A program made the translations under genes and the position numbers. From an uncultured Actinomycetes bacterium (GTDB taxonomy: Bacteria; Actinomycetota; Actinomycetes; Nanopelagicales; Nanopelagicaceae), in assembly GCA_903836945.1 (NCBI GenBank), contig CAILSO010000010.1, positions 1 to 64,000 of the forward strand: a DNA stretch of 64,000 nucleotides. Reading direction: 5' to 3'. Under the pieces are notes generated by a model that was not told the DNA's origin, did not search any database, and was given only the letters and a program-made list of their open reading frames with translations. This document shows positions 45,227-54,049 of the stretch, piece by piece. Positions within the stretch are counted from its first letter, which is position 1. Each line of letters opens with the position of its first letter.

Positions 45227-46003
45227 ATGTTATTGACAATAGATGTTGGTAATACAAATACCGTCCTTGGAATATTTGAGGAAGCCGCTCTAATTAAATC
45301 TTGGCGAGTAAAGACTGATCCACGCGATACCGCTGATGAACTTTGGATCCGTTATTCCGCGCTATTGGCAAAATTTGAAGTAACCTCACTGGCTATATGT
45401 TCTACGGTGCCTTCAACACTTCGCGAGTTACGCACGATGGTCTCTCAATATTTCTCTGAAGTCCCAGCAACAATCGTGGAGCCCGGAGTTAAAACCGGAG
45501 TGCCACTCTTGGTTGATAATCCTCGCGAAATTGGCGCCGATCGAATCGTAAATACTTTGGCAGCACACGCTTTGTATGGTGAGAATGGGCCATGCATCGT
45601 TGTTGACTTTGGAACTTCAACTAATTTAGATGTGGTCTCTCCGAAGGGAGAATTTCTTGGTGGCGCACTTGCTGCTGGAATAGAAATTTCAGTTGAAGCA
45701 CTTGCTGCTCGCGCCGCGCAACTTCGTAGAGTTGAATTGGTAAAGCCAAAGAATGTAATTGGAAAAAATACGGTGGAAGCTCTGCAATCAGGCACCATCT
45801 TTGGTTTTGCAGGTCAGGTCGATGGGCTGGTTACCCGCATCTCGCAAGAACTTTTTACTCTCTATCCTGAGACTAAAGAGGTCAGCGTTATTGCTACTGG
45901 TGGGTTAGCGCCATTAGTTATTGGGGTTAGTGAAACCATCGATTTTCACGAGCCAGATCTCACCTTAATTGGGCTTCGACTAGTCCATGAGCGCAATTCT
46001 TAA
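45227..46003 (+). CDS. coaX: Type III pantothenate kinase
   Basis: 258 residues. The N-terminal P-loop-like LLTIDVGNTNTVLGIFE, the GADRIVNTLAAHALYG and VVDFGTSTNLDVV motifs, and GALAAGIEISVEALAARAAQLR match CoaX. It starts coenzyme A synthesis from pantothenate, the product of PanC upstream. Confidence 0.93.
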   Translation: MLLTIDVGNTNTVLGIFEEAALIKSWRVKTDPRDTADELWIRYSALLAKFEVTSLAICSTVPSTLRELRTMVSQYFSEVPATIVEPGVKTGVPLLVDNPREIGADRIVNTLAAHALYGENGPCIVVDFGTSTNLDVVSPKGEFLGGALAAGIEISVEALAARAAQLRRVELVKPKNVIGKNTVEALQSGTIFGFAGQVDGLVTRISQELFTLYPETKEVSVIATGGLAPLVIGVSETIDFHEPDLTLIGLRLVHERNS

Positions 46004-46023
46004 CAGGTAGAGTTTGCTCCCTC

Positions 46024-47541
46024 ATGAGTGAAGTAACCACAAATCCCGCCGTGCCAGAAGACGATGATCTGCCAGAACAATTACGGATCCGCCGAGAGAA
46101 GCGCGCAGCAATAATCGGACGTGGTGGTGAGGCTTATCCAGTTTCAGTTCCCAAGACCACTTCCCTTAAGGAAATTCGCCAGACCCATAAAGATTTAGCA
46201 ATTGATGTTGCAACCGGGATTACTGAATCAGTAGTCGGTCGCGTCATTTTTAAACGTGATACTGGAAAGCTTTGTTTCGCAACGCTTCGCGAAGGTGATG
46301 GCACAGAAATTCAAGCCATGTTCTCTCTCGACAAAGTCGGGGCAGATCTTTTAGAACTTTGGAAGGCTGAAGTAGATCTCGGCGACTTAGTAAGTGTTAC
46401 AGGTGAAGTAATTACTTCCAAGCGTGGTGAATTATCGATCCTGGCCAGTGAATGGAAGATGGCGGCAAAATCACTTCGTCCATTGCCGGTAGAACATAAG
46501 CCACTCTCTGAAGAGACTCGTGTTCGCATGCGATATGTAGATTTAATTGTTCGCCCCGAAGCTCGTAGCAATGCCCGACTTCGACCAAAGGTAATGAGCT
46601 CACTTCGTGAGACTTTTGCCAAGCGTGAATTTATTGAAGTTGAAACTCCAATGCTTCAGGTCATGCACGGTGGTGCCGCAGCACGTCCATTCAAAACATT
46701 TAGTAATGCTTACGATATGGATCTCTTCCTACGCATTGCTCCAGAACTTTTTCTTAAGCGCTGCATCGTCGGTGGCCTAGAGCGCGTCTTTGAAATTAAC
46801 CGCAACTTTAGAAATGAAGGCGCAGATTCAAGCCACTCACCAGAATTTGCGATGATTGAAAGCTACCAATCATTTGGTGATTGGAATTCAATCGCCGCGC
46901 TGACACAACAGCTTGTTCAAGATGCCGCAATGGCAGTTTCAGGTAGCCATGTTGTAACTCACCATGATGGTCGCCAATTAGATTTTGGTGGAAAATGGCG
47001 CGAGGCATCGTTATTTGATCTAATCTCAGAGGGCGTTGGGCAAGAAGTAACTCCACAAACCACCTTAGATGAGCTTAAGAGGATCGCCACAAAGTTAGGT
47101 ATGAAGGTGGATCCAAAGTGGGTTACTGGAAAACTTGCTGAAGAGATCTTTGAACATGTATGCGAAGGAAAACTTGGCGGACCGATCTTCGTTAAGGGAT
47201 ATCCAGTAGATACCTCACCACTTGTTCGCGAACACCGCGAGATTCCAGGTGTAGTTGAGAAGTGGGATCTTTATGTTGAAGGTTTTGAACTAGCAACAGG
47301 TTATTCAGAATTAATTGACCCAGTAATTCAGCGCGAGCGTTTGATTGAACAAGCCTCTCTTGGTGCAAAGGGAGATCTTGAAGCGATGCAACTTGATGAA
47401 GATTTCTTGCGCGCGATGGAATATGCGATGCCACCAATGGGTGGAATGGGAATGGGTGTTGATCGATTATTGATGGCGCTTACTGGTCTTGGAATTCGCG
47501 AGACTATTTTATTCCCATTGGTTAAACCAGAAGAGTCTTAA
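46024..47541 (+). CDS. lysS: Lysyl-tRNA synthetase, class II
   Basis: 505 residues. An N-terminal OB-fold anticodon domain (about 60-160) is followed by the class II core: motif 1 VRMRYVDLIV.., motif 2 FEINRNFRNEGADSSHSPEF, motif 3 GMGMGVDRLLMAL. It charges tRNA-Lys; Lys-tRNA is also the substrate expected for the MprF-like protein at 23.7-25.4 kb. The start ATG 46024 lacks a strong ribosome site, with a TAGAGT box ten bases upstream. Confidence 0.95.
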   Translation: MSEVTTNPAVPEDDDLPEQLRIRREKRAAIIGRGGEAYPVSVPKTTSLKEIRQTHKDLAIDVATGITESVVGRVIFKRDTGKLCFATLREGDGTEIQAMFSLDKVGADLLELWKAEVDLGDLVSVTGEVITSKRGELSILASEWKMAAKSLRPLPVEHKPLSEETRVRMRYVDLIVRPEARSNARLRPKVMSSLRETFAKREFIEVETPMLQVMHGGAAARPFKTFSNAYDMDLFLRIAPELFLKRCIVGGLERVFEINRNFRNEGADSSHSPEFAMIESYQSFGDWNSIAALTQQLVQDAAMAVSGSHVVTHHDGRQLDFGGKWREASLFDLISEGVGQEVTPQTTLDELKRIATKLGMKVDPKWVTGKLAEEIFEHVCEGKLGGPIFVKGYPVDTSPLVREHREIPGVVEKWDLYVEGFELATGYSELIDPVIQRERLIEQASLGAKGDLEAMQLDEDFLRAMEYAMPPMGGMGMGVDRLLMALTGLGIRETILFPLVKPEES

Positions 47542-47544
47542 ATA

Positions 47545-48042
47545 ATGTCAATAACAATTCGCCCAGCGACCACCGCTGACATTAAAACCATTCGTCATTT
47601 AATTGATGAGTATTCTGCAGGTCGTCGTTTGTTGCAAAAAGAGACCGTGACTCTTTACGAAAGCGTTCAAGAATTTACCGTTGCAGAGCAAGATGGAAAG
47701 GTTGTTGGCTGCGGCGCACTGCACGTACTTTGGGAAGATCTAGCCGAAGTTCGCACGATGGCAGTGGATCAATCGCTTCGGGGCAAAGGTGTGGGACACC
47801 AAATTTTGGAATACATTATTGCTAGAGCAAGCGCCGTTGGCGTTAAGCGAATTTTCTGTTTAACTTTTGAGACCGCATTTTTTGCTCGTCACGGCTTTGT
47901 TGAAATTGAGGGAACTCCAGTCGCCCCAGATATTTATCAAGAACTCCTTCGCTCCTATGACAGCGGTGTGGCTGAGTTTCTGGACCTTGAGAGCGTGAAG
48001 CCAAATACCTTGGGCAACACCCGAATGCTCAAAACCCTCTGA
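47545..48042 (+). CDS. argA: Short GNAT amino-acid N-acetyltransferase (ArgA type)
   Basis: 165 residues, one GNAT domain. IRPATTADIKTIRHLIDEYSAGRRLLQK, VVGCGALHVLWEDLAEVRTMAV, and the acetyl-CoA loop RGKGVGHQILEYI match the short actinobacterial N-acetylglutamate synthase (Rv2747 type). It starts arginine synthesis. It lies three bases after lysS. Confidence 0.85.
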   Translation: MSITIRPATTADIKTIRHLIDEYSAGRRLLQKETVTLYESVQEFTVAEQDGKVVGCGALHVLWEDLAEVRTMAVDQSLRGKGVGHQILEYIIARASAVGVKRIFCLTFETAFFARHGFVEIEGTPVAPDIYQELLRSYDSGVAEFLDLESVKPNTLGNTRMLKTL

Positions 48043-48195
48043 GCCACCACAAAATCTGGGGTAATTTTCCGAGTTTTCGGGCATAAGTTGGGCCATTTTT
48101 CGGTTAGAACCAATAAGGCCTATCGCATTAGGCTATCCATATCCGCGCAGCCTTAGGGCGCCGTGGCGTAATAACTAGTAGAAGAGGTGGATTCG

Positions 48196-50703
48196 ATGTT
48201 CGAGCGGTTTACAGATCGAGCTCGTCGCGTTGTTGTATTGGCGCAAGAAGAAGCTCGCATGCTCAACCACAATTACATCGGAACTGAACACATCCTGCTT
48301 GGCCTCATCCATGAAGGTGAAGGCGTTGCCGCCAAAGCGCTTGAAGCACTGGGTATCTCACTTGAAGCAGTGCGCTCGCAAGTTGAAGAAATAATCGGTC
48401 AAGGACAACAAGCTCCTTCCGGCCATATTCCATTTACACCACGTGCCAAAAAGGTTCTCGAGCTCTCTTTACGAGAGGCGCTACAACTTGGCCATAATTA
48501 CATTGGCACCGAACATATTCTTTTAGGTTTAATTCGCGAAGGCGAAGGAGTTGCTGCGCAAGTTCTTGTAAAACTCGGCGCCGATCTCTCCCGCGTTCGT
48601 AATCAAGTTATTCAACTTCTCTCCGGTTATCAAGGAAAAGAAGCGGCTACTTCTGGTGCACCTGCAGAAGGAACCCCATCTACTTCATTAGTTTTAGATC
48701 AATTCGGTCGCAATTTAACCCAAGCCGCACGCGAGGGTAAGTTGGATCCAGTAATTGGTCGCGATAAAGAGATCGAACGAGTTATGCAAGTTCTTTCTCG
48801 TCGCACAAAGAACAACCCAGTATTAATCGGCGAGCCAGGAGTTGGTAAGACCGCGATCGTTGAAGGACTTGCTCAAGCAATCGTTAAGGGCGATATTCCA
48901 GAGACGCTTAAAGATAAGCAGGTTTACTCACTGGATCTTGGCGCTCTTGTTGCTGGCTCTCGTTATCGTGGAGATTTTGAAGAGCGTTTAAAGAAAGTTC
49001 TGAAAGAGATTCGTACCCGTGGCGATATCGTTCTATTTATCGATGAGATTCATACTCTTGTCGGTGCCGGCGCAGCCGAGGGTGCGATTGATGCTGCAAG
49101 TATCTTGAAGCCAATGTTGGCCCGTGGCGAACTCCAGACAATTGGCGCGACCACCCTTGATGAATATCGAAAGCACTTTGAAAAAGATGCCGCTCTAGAG
49201 CGTCGCTTCCAACCAATTCAAGTCTCCGAACCAACCGTTGAACATACGATTGAAATCCTTAAGGGACTTCGCGATCGCTATGAATCACACCATAAAGTTT
49301 CGATCACCGATGGCGCCCTAGTTGGCGCAGCTCAAATGGCTGATCGTTATATTTCAGATCGTTTCCTGCCAGATAAGGCGATTGATCTAATTGATGAAGC
49401 TGGTTCAAGGCTGCGCATTCGTCGCATGACTGCGCCACCAGAGCTTCGTGAATATGACACAAAGATTGCTGATGCCAGAAAAGAGAAGGAATCGGCTATT
49501 GATTCCCAAGACTTCGAACGCGCCGCATCATTACGCGATAAAGAGAAGAACTTAATTGAGGAGAAGAAGGAACGCGAAAAGACTTGGAAGGCTGGCGATC
49601 TAGATCAGGTTGCAGAAGTAACCGAAGAGTTAATTGCTGAAGTTCTCTCAAATGCAACTGGTATTCCAGTCTTTAAGTTAACCGAAGCTGAGACCGCCAG
49701 ATTACTTCGCATGGAAGATGAGTTGCATCGTCGGGTAATTGGTCAAGATCAAGCGATCAAGGCGCTTTCACAAGCAATCCGCCGTACTCGCGCTGGTCTT
49801 AAAGATCCACGTCGCCCTGGTGGTTCATTTATCTTCGCCGGACCTTCTGGAGTTGGTAAGACTGAACTTTCTAGAACTCTTGCCCAATTCTTATTTGGCG
49901 ATTCTGATGCCTTAATCCAATTGGATATGTCTGAATATTCCGAGAAGCACACCGCCTCACGTTTATTTGGCGCGCCTCCAGGATATGTTGGGTATGACGA
50001 GGGTGGTCAATTGACCGAGAAGGTTCGTCGTAAACCATTCTCGGTAGTTCTCTTTGATGAGATCGAGAAGGCACATCCAGATATCTTCAACTCACTTCTT
50101 CAAGTTCTTGAAGATGGTCGACTAACCGATTCACAAGGTCGCGTAGTTGATTTCAAGAACACCATCATCATTATGACCACCAACCTCGGTACTCGTGATA
50201 TTTCCAAGAGCCTAAATCTTGGCTTCACAAATACCGCAGATCTAACTGGTAACTACGAGCGAATGAAGGGCAAGGTAAATGAGGAACTTAAGACTCATTT
50301 CCGTCCAGAGTTCTTAAACCGTATCGATGATGTAATTGTCTTCCATCAGCTTAGTGAGAATGAGATTATCCAAATTGTTGATCTCATGATTGCTGGACTC
50401 GATGAGCGCCTTCGCGCACAAGATATGACAATCGAATTAACAACGGAAGCAAAAGCGTTGCTAGCCAAGCGTGGATATGATCCATTATTAGGAGCGCGCC
50501 CACTTCGTCGCACAATTCAACGCGAAATTGAAGATGTGCTCTCTGAGAAGATTCTCTTTGGTGATGTAAAGCCAGGAGAGATCACTCTGGTTGGTGTTAC
50601 AAAGAATGGTGATGAAGAAATATTTAGCTTCACCGGAATGCCAAAGGCTATCTCGCCAGATACACCTGGAGATTTAGCACAAGCACCAACAACTACCGAT
50701 TAA
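48196..50703 (+). CDS. clpC: ATP-dependent Clp protease ATPase subunit ClpC
   Basis: 835 residues from ATG 48196 ([29 protein letters not shown]), the usual actinobacterial start; GTG 48187 is in frame but lies in the ribosome-site region (agaagaggtgg). Two Clp_N repeats, then AAA1 with Walker A GEPGVGKT, a UVR motif in the middle ([17 protein letters not shown]), AAA2 with GPSGVGKTE, and a C-terminal D2-small domain. It unfolds proteins for ClpP. It ends four bases inside the convergent radA. Confidence 0.96.
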   Translation: MFERFTDRARRVVVLAQEEARMLNHNYIGTEHILLGLIHEGEGVAAKALEALGISLEAVRSQVEEIIGQGQQAPSGHIPFTPRAKKVLELSLREALQLGHNYIGTEHILLGLIREGEGVAAQVLVKLGADLSRVRNQVIQLLSGYQGKEAATSGAPAEGTPSTSLVLDQFGRNLTQAAREGKLDPVIGRDKEIERVMQVLSRRTKNNPVLIGEPGVGKTAIVEGLAQAIVKGDIPETLKDKQVYSLDLGALVAGSRYRGDFEERLKKVLKEIRTRGDIVLFIDEIHTLVGAGAAEGAIDAASILKPMLARGELQTIGATTLDEYRKHFEKDAALERRFQPIQVSEPTVEHTIEILKGLRDRYESHHKVSITDGALVGAAQMADRYISDRFLPDKAIDLIDEAGSRLRIRRMTAPPELREYDTKIADARKEKESAIDSQDFERAASLRDKEKNLIEEKKEREKTWKAGDLDQVAEVTEELIAEVLSNATGIPVFKLTEAETARLLRMEDELHRRVIGQDQAIKALSQAIRRTRAGLKDPRRPGGSFIFAGPSGVGKTELSRTLAQFLFGDSDALIQLDMSEYSEKHTASRLFGAPPGYVGYDEGGQLTEKVRRKPFSVVLFDEIEKAHPDIFNSLLQVLEDGRLTDSQGRVVDFKNTIIIMTTNLGTRDISKSLNLGFTNTADLTGNYERMKGKVNEELKTHFRPEFLNRIDDVIVFHQLSENEIIQIVDLMIAGLDERLRAQDMTIELTTEAKALLAKRGYDPLLGARPLRRTIQREIEDVLSEKILFGDVKPGEITLVGVTKNGDEEIFSFTGMPKAISPDTPGDLAQAPTTTD

Positions 50704-52076
50704 TTAATCTTTACGCGAGCGATCGCCTGCTCTAAGCGGGCGACCTCCATAATCTCGATGCCAGCGATCTTTATATCGCTGCCCATCGGAACCATCGCGC
50801 GTTTAAAGCCAAGTCGGGCTGCCTCTTGGATTCGCTGAGTTGCGCCAGTTACTTTTCTGATCTCACCGGCTAGGCCAACCTCGCCAATTGCAATTAAATC
50901 TGCTGGAAGTGCCAGCCCCTTCGCGGCCGAACCAACTGCGAGGGCAACGGCTAAATCTGCGGCAGGCTCGGCGATCTTCATCCCACCAACTGTTGCTACA
51001 TAAACATCGCGGCCGGAGATCTTTATATTTGCGCGAAGTTCTAGAACCGCCAAGGTCATTGATGTACGTGGATTATCTAGGCCCGAAGTCACTCTTCTGG
51101 AATTTCCCCAATCGCGCCCATCGGGAACCGGCGCACTAACTAGCGCCTGAATCTCGGCAAGAAGTGGCCGGCGACCTTCCAGGGTTACGGTTACACAGGT
51201 ACCAGGCACTGGTTCGCTGTGACGAGTTGTAAATAAACCAGTTGGATCAGGCAAGGAAGTTATACCCGACTCATTCATATCAAAACAACCAACTTCATCG
51301 GAGGCACCGAAGCGATTTTTAATTGCGCGAATCAAACGCAACCTTGAATGGCGCTCGCCTTCAAAGTTCAAAACTACATCTACTAAGTGTTCGAGTAATC
51401 GTGGTCCGGCAATGGATCCATCCTTTGTTACGTGACCAACCAGGACCAGAGTTATTGCTCGCTCTTTCGCGATGCGAATAAGAGCTGCCGCGATTTCACG
51501 AACTTGGGTTACCCCACCCGGTGCGCCATCGACGGTGGAACTTGAAATAGTTTGAATCGAATCGATAACTAAGAGTTGTGGTTTAACCGCATCGATCTGC
51601 GCAATAACCGAACCTAATTCACTTTCTGCTGCCAACCATAAGTTTGGGTCAATTGCATTTAAGCGTTCGGCGCGCAAACGAACTTGTGAGGCCGATTCTT
51701 CGCCGCTGATATACAACGCAGTCAACTTCTGGCGGGCACTTTCTGCCGCAACACTTAGTAGTAAAGTTGATTTACCAACGCCTGGTTCACCGGCTAATAA
51801 AATTGCCGCGCCAGGTACTAAACCACCACCTAGGACTCGATCTAATTCGCTGACACCACTTGAACGAGCCTTCGCGCTCTCTAAATTAACTTCACCGATC
51901 GGTAGGGCGGCAGTTGTTACGTGACCGGCAACTAGCGAAAGTTTTTTCGGTGCCGCAACTTCTTCAACGCTACCCCAGGCCTGACATTCGCCACATCGAC
52001 CAACCCATTTGGTGGTACTCCAACCGCATTCCGTACAGCGAAAGGGGTCCTTTGCTGGTGCCGAATTCTTAGCCAT
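50700..52076 (-). CDS. radA: DNA repair protein RadA
   Basis: 458 residues. An N-terminal C4 zinc finger (FRCTECGWSTTKWVGRCGEC), then a RecA-like core with Walker A GEPGVGKSTLL, the KNRFG motif (KNRFGASDEVGCF) and a C-terminal Lon-protease-like domain. It helps branch migration in recombination. TAGGGT lies exactly six bases before ATG 52076. Confidence 0.94.
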   Translation of the reverse strand: MAKNSAPAKDPFRCTECGWSTTKWVGRCGECQAWGSVEEVAAPKKLSLVAGHVTTAALPIGEVNLESAKARSSGVSELDRVLGGGLVPGAAILLAGEPGVGKSTLLLSVAAESARQKLTALYISGEESASQVRLRAERLNAIDPNLWLAAESELGSVIAQIDAVKPQLLVIDSIQTISSSTVDGAPGGVTQVREIAAALIRIAKERAITLVLVGHVTKDGSIAGPRLLEHLVDVVLNFEGERHSRLRLIRAIKNRFGASDEVGCFDMNESGITSLPDPTGLFTTRHSEPVPGTCVTVTLEGRRPLLAEIQALVSAPVPDGRDWGNSRRVTSGLDNPRTSMTLAVLELRANIKISGRDVYVATVGGMKIAEPAADLAVALAVGSAAKGLALPADLIAIGEVGLAGEIRKVTGATQRIQEAARLGFKRAMVPMGSDIKIAGIEIMEVARLEQAIARVKIN

Positions 52077-52082
52077 GGGGCA

Positions 52083-52088
52083 ACCCTA
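52083..52088 (-). promoter_or_regulatory. -10-like box of a leaderless start (radA)
   Basis: TAGGGT on the minus strand lies six bases before ATG 52076. Confidence 0.55.
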
Positions 52089-52145
52089 GCCCCCGCATAT
52101 GACAGGAATTAGACTCAACATTTAATCAACCACGCCGATTTCACC

Positions 52146-52164
52146 CTTGCAAAAGCTTTGCAAG
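52146..52164. promoter_or_regulatory. Palindrome in the radA-rhodopsin gap, candidate operator
   Basis: CTTGCAAA and TTTGCAAG form an 8-bp perfect inverted repeat with a three-base centre, about 120 bases before the rhodopsin gene. It may be a regulator site or overlap a -35 region (TTGCAA). A second, GC-rich palindrome lies at 52223-52234 in the probable leader, next to a possible hairpin. Confidence 0.4.
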
Positions 52165-52263
52165 AGACGGATGCTATTCACGGTTAATTCTCAGGTGACT
52201 ACATATGGCTCACTTGGGGATAGCCGCCGGCGGCCAAAAGACCGCTGGAACTTAATGCCCCAC

Positions 52264-52285
52264 GGAGGCTAATAGGAGGCTAATA
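52264..52285 (+). repeat. Tandem duplication of the ribosome site before the rhodopsin gene
   Basis: GGAGGCTAATA is repeated twice head to tail, so two Shine-Dalgarno cores precede the start at 52287; the nearer lies seven bases from the ATG. This gene has a strong ribosome site and a leader, unlike the leaderless genes around it. Confidence 0.75.
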
Positions 52286-52286
52286 G

Positions 52287-53057
52287 ATGGTAAACCTAAC
52301 AAACGGCCAATGGAGTTCGTTGTACAACATGTTCTCCTTTGGTTTGATCTCGATGCTCGCGTGTACCGTTTACACATTGGTGTCACAGAGCCGTGTTCTA
52401 CCGAAATACCGTAGTGCCCTTGTCCTTTCCTCAATGGTTACATTCATTGCGGCATACCACTACTTCCGAATCTTCAACTCTTTCAACGAATCTTCTATGA
52501 AGGGCGCTGTAACCGTTGGAACTTCACAAGGTTCATTCAACGAGGCATATCGTTATGTTGACTGGATTTTGACCGTACCTCTACTTCTAGTAGAAGTAAT
52601 CGCAGTTCTAGGACTTGCAAAGGCAGCTGCATCTTCATTGATCGGTCGCTTAGTTCCAGCATCAGCAGCGATGATCGCTCTTGGTTACCCAGGAGAAATC
52701 TCAAATGTTAATAGCACCAAGATTATCTTCGGTGTCCTATCGACACTTCCTTTCCTATACATCCTTTATGTTCTATTCGTAGAACTAGGAAAGTCTCTTG
52801 ATCGTCAACCAGAAGGCGTTGCAGCAACCGTTGGTCGCTTGCGTCTACTTCTTATTGCAACATGGGGCGTTTACCCAATTTCATACCTTCTTCCAATCCT
52901 CCACAAGACAACCGAAGCTAACGCTGCCGGTTCCTTCGTGGGACGCCAGATTGGTTACACAATTGCAGATGTACTTGCAAAGTGCGTATTCGGCCTAACA
53001 ATCTTCAAGATTGCTAAGTTGAAGTCAGTTGCAGAAGGAATGAAGGACGATCACTAA
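52287..53057 (+). CDS. actR: Actinorhodopsin (light-driven proton pump)
   Basis: 256 residues, seven helices. The DTE proton-pump motif is complete: D92, T96 and E103 in YVDWILTVPLLLVEV. H58 (AAYHYF) is the counter-ion His partner, and K232 in DVLAKCVFG binds retinal. L100 sits at the colour-tuning site and indicates green absorption. G149 (IIFGVLSTLP) aligns by eye with the fenestration Gly of xanthorhodopsin, so a carotenoid antenna may bind. It is expressed from a strong ribosome site and followed by a strong hairpin, suggesting a highly expressed single gene. The retinal-forming genes lie just downstream. Confidence 0.96.
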   Translation: MVNLTNGQWSSLYNMFSFGLISMLACTVYTLVSQSRVLPKYRSALVLSSMVTFIAAYHYFRIFNSFNESSMKGAVTVGTSQGSFNEAYRYVDWILTVPLLLVEVIAVLGLAKAAASSLIGRLVPASAAMIALGYPGEISNVNSTKIIFGVLSTLPFLYILYVLFVELGKSLDRQPEGVAATVGRLRLLLIATWGVYPISYLLPILHKTTEANAAGSFVGRQIGYTIADVLAKCVFGLTIFKIAKLKSVAEGMKDDH

Positions 53058-53076
53058 TCTGATCTAGCAATTAAAG

Positions 53077-53106
53077 TTAGGGCCACTCCAAAAGGAGTGG
53101 CCCTAA
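53077..53106 (+). terminator. Hairpin terminator after the rhodopsin gene
   Basis: TTAGGGCCACTCC and GGAGTGGCCCTAA form a perfect 13-bp stem around an AAAA loop. No long T run follows, but the stem is the strongest seen in the window. Confidence 0.85.
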
Positions 53107-53122
53107 TTCCTTACTGATTAGT

Positions 53123-53128
53123 TATTAT
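53123..53128 (+). promoter_or_regulatory. -10-like box of a leaderless start (small membrane protein)
   Basis: TATTAT lies six bases before ATG 53135. Confidence 0.55.
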
Positions 53129-53134
53129 TCTGAC

Positions 53135-53374
53135 ATGACAAATTATCGCTGGGGTGGCTATCTACTTGTTGCTATGGGTTTAATTAATCTTAGGTATCAC
53201 ACTGGACATGCCAATAATCTAAGCCACAGTTTGATAATTTCAATTCCAGGTGCCCTTTTATTGTTGGCTACTTGGACAAAACCGCTACAAAAAACTTTAG
53301 AAAAAAAAGCAATAAAATATTCTTGCCTACTGATTGGCGCCGCACTAATTATTTATGCCGGAGTAAATAAGTAA
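53135..53374 (+). CDS. Small membrane protein of unknown function next to actR
   Basis: 79 residues with three hydrophobic stretches (about 8-20, 30-45, 60-76). It has no Cys and no motif I recognise. Its leaderless-type promoter box supports that it is real. It ends at the crtYd stop (convergent, no gap). A link to rhodopsin or carotenoid function is only by position. Confidence 0.6.
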   Translation: MTNYRWGGYLLVAMGLINLRYHTGHANNLSHSLIISIPGALLLLATWTKPLQKTLEKKAIKYSCLLIGAALIIYAGVNK

Positions 53375-53683
53375 TTATTTCTTGCCTTCTATTCCTTTTC
53401 GGCCCCAAAAGACCCACATCCCCATAACCGATAGAACTAAGGAAAATCCAAAGAGTAAATCCTCAATCGGGGCACCGGCTAAACGCCTACCAATAATTGC
53501 ATTTGGGTTGTACATGACAATATTTCTAGAGGTTAGCCACCAATTAGTAAGTAGCTGAAAAGGCAAGATAATTGCATAGGAAGTCCAAAAGACAGATTTT
53601 GTAAGAAGTTGAGTGCGAATCACGAAGAGATCAAAGATCACCGCCACTATCACTGATCCAAGGGCAATATCGGTGTAAATCAT
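53375..53683 (-). CDS. crtYd: Lycopene cyclase, small subunit CrtYd
   Basis: 102 residues, three membrane helices. It carries the half-cyclase signature APIEDLLFGFSLVLS. In actinobacteria CrtYc and CrtYd form a heterodimeric cyclase acting on the ends of lycopene or related carotenoids. It overlaps crtYc by ATGA. With Blh it should supply beta-carotene and so retinal for the rhodopsin. Confidence 0.85.
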   Translation of the reverse strand: MIYTDIALGSVIVAVIFDLFVIRTQLLTKSVFWTSYAIILPFQLLTNWWLTSRNIVMYNPNAIIGRRLAGAPIEDLLFGFSLVLSVMGMWVFWGRKGIEGKK

Positions 53684-54012
53684 CTCTCATCCCCAACTGG
53701 CCAGTGCTTCTTTACCGAACGAACGCCTTCGATAGTCATAATTGCAGCTATCGGAACGATTAGGAAAAAGAGAAATTCTTCAAGTGGAATCTTGAAGGGT
53801 CCATAAATTCCAAGGATCTGCTTAGGATCAAAACTCCAGTGGTGATGAGACACTGCATAGGCATCCCAGGTGATAAATGGAATTGCGATTGGAATTATGC
53901 TCAGAAGAACCCGTTTGATTCGTTTTAAAACTCTAATTTTAAGAACTAGCTCCAACCAGAAGGAACCGCAAATTGTGAAAAGCAGCATCGCCAGATAACT
54001 AAATTTCAACAT
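53680..54012 (-). CDS. crtYc: Lycopene cyclase, small subunit CrtYc
   Basis: 110 residues from ATG 54012, six bases after cggagg; GTG 54018 is in frame but sits in that ribosome site. Three membrane helices and the motif IPLEEFLFFLIVPIAA, the twin of the CrtYd signature, with ITWDAYAV and HHHWSFD upstream. It starts 38 bases from the divergent blh start, so the two promoters must overlap. Confidence 0.85.
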   Translation of the reverse strand: MLKFSYLAMLLFTICGSFWLELVLKIRVLKRIKRVLLSIIPIAIPFITWDAYAVSHHHWSFDPKQILGIYGPFKIPLEEFLFFLIVPIAAIMTIEGVRSVKKHWPVGDER

Positions 54013-54037
54013 GGCCACCTCCGCAGGAATCTTTTCC

Positions 54038-54043
54038 TATACT
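54038..54043 (+). promoter_or_regulatory. -10-like box of a leaderless start (blh)
   Basis: TATACT lies six bases before ATG 54050; the box is close to consensus. Confidence 0.65.
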
Positions 54044-54049
54044 AGACCT

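Noticed and set aside
48043-48186. Search for a ClgR-type operator before clpC
   Set aside because: GC-rich stretches such as gggcgccgtggcg are present but no convincing inverted repeat of the known type could be assigned by eye.
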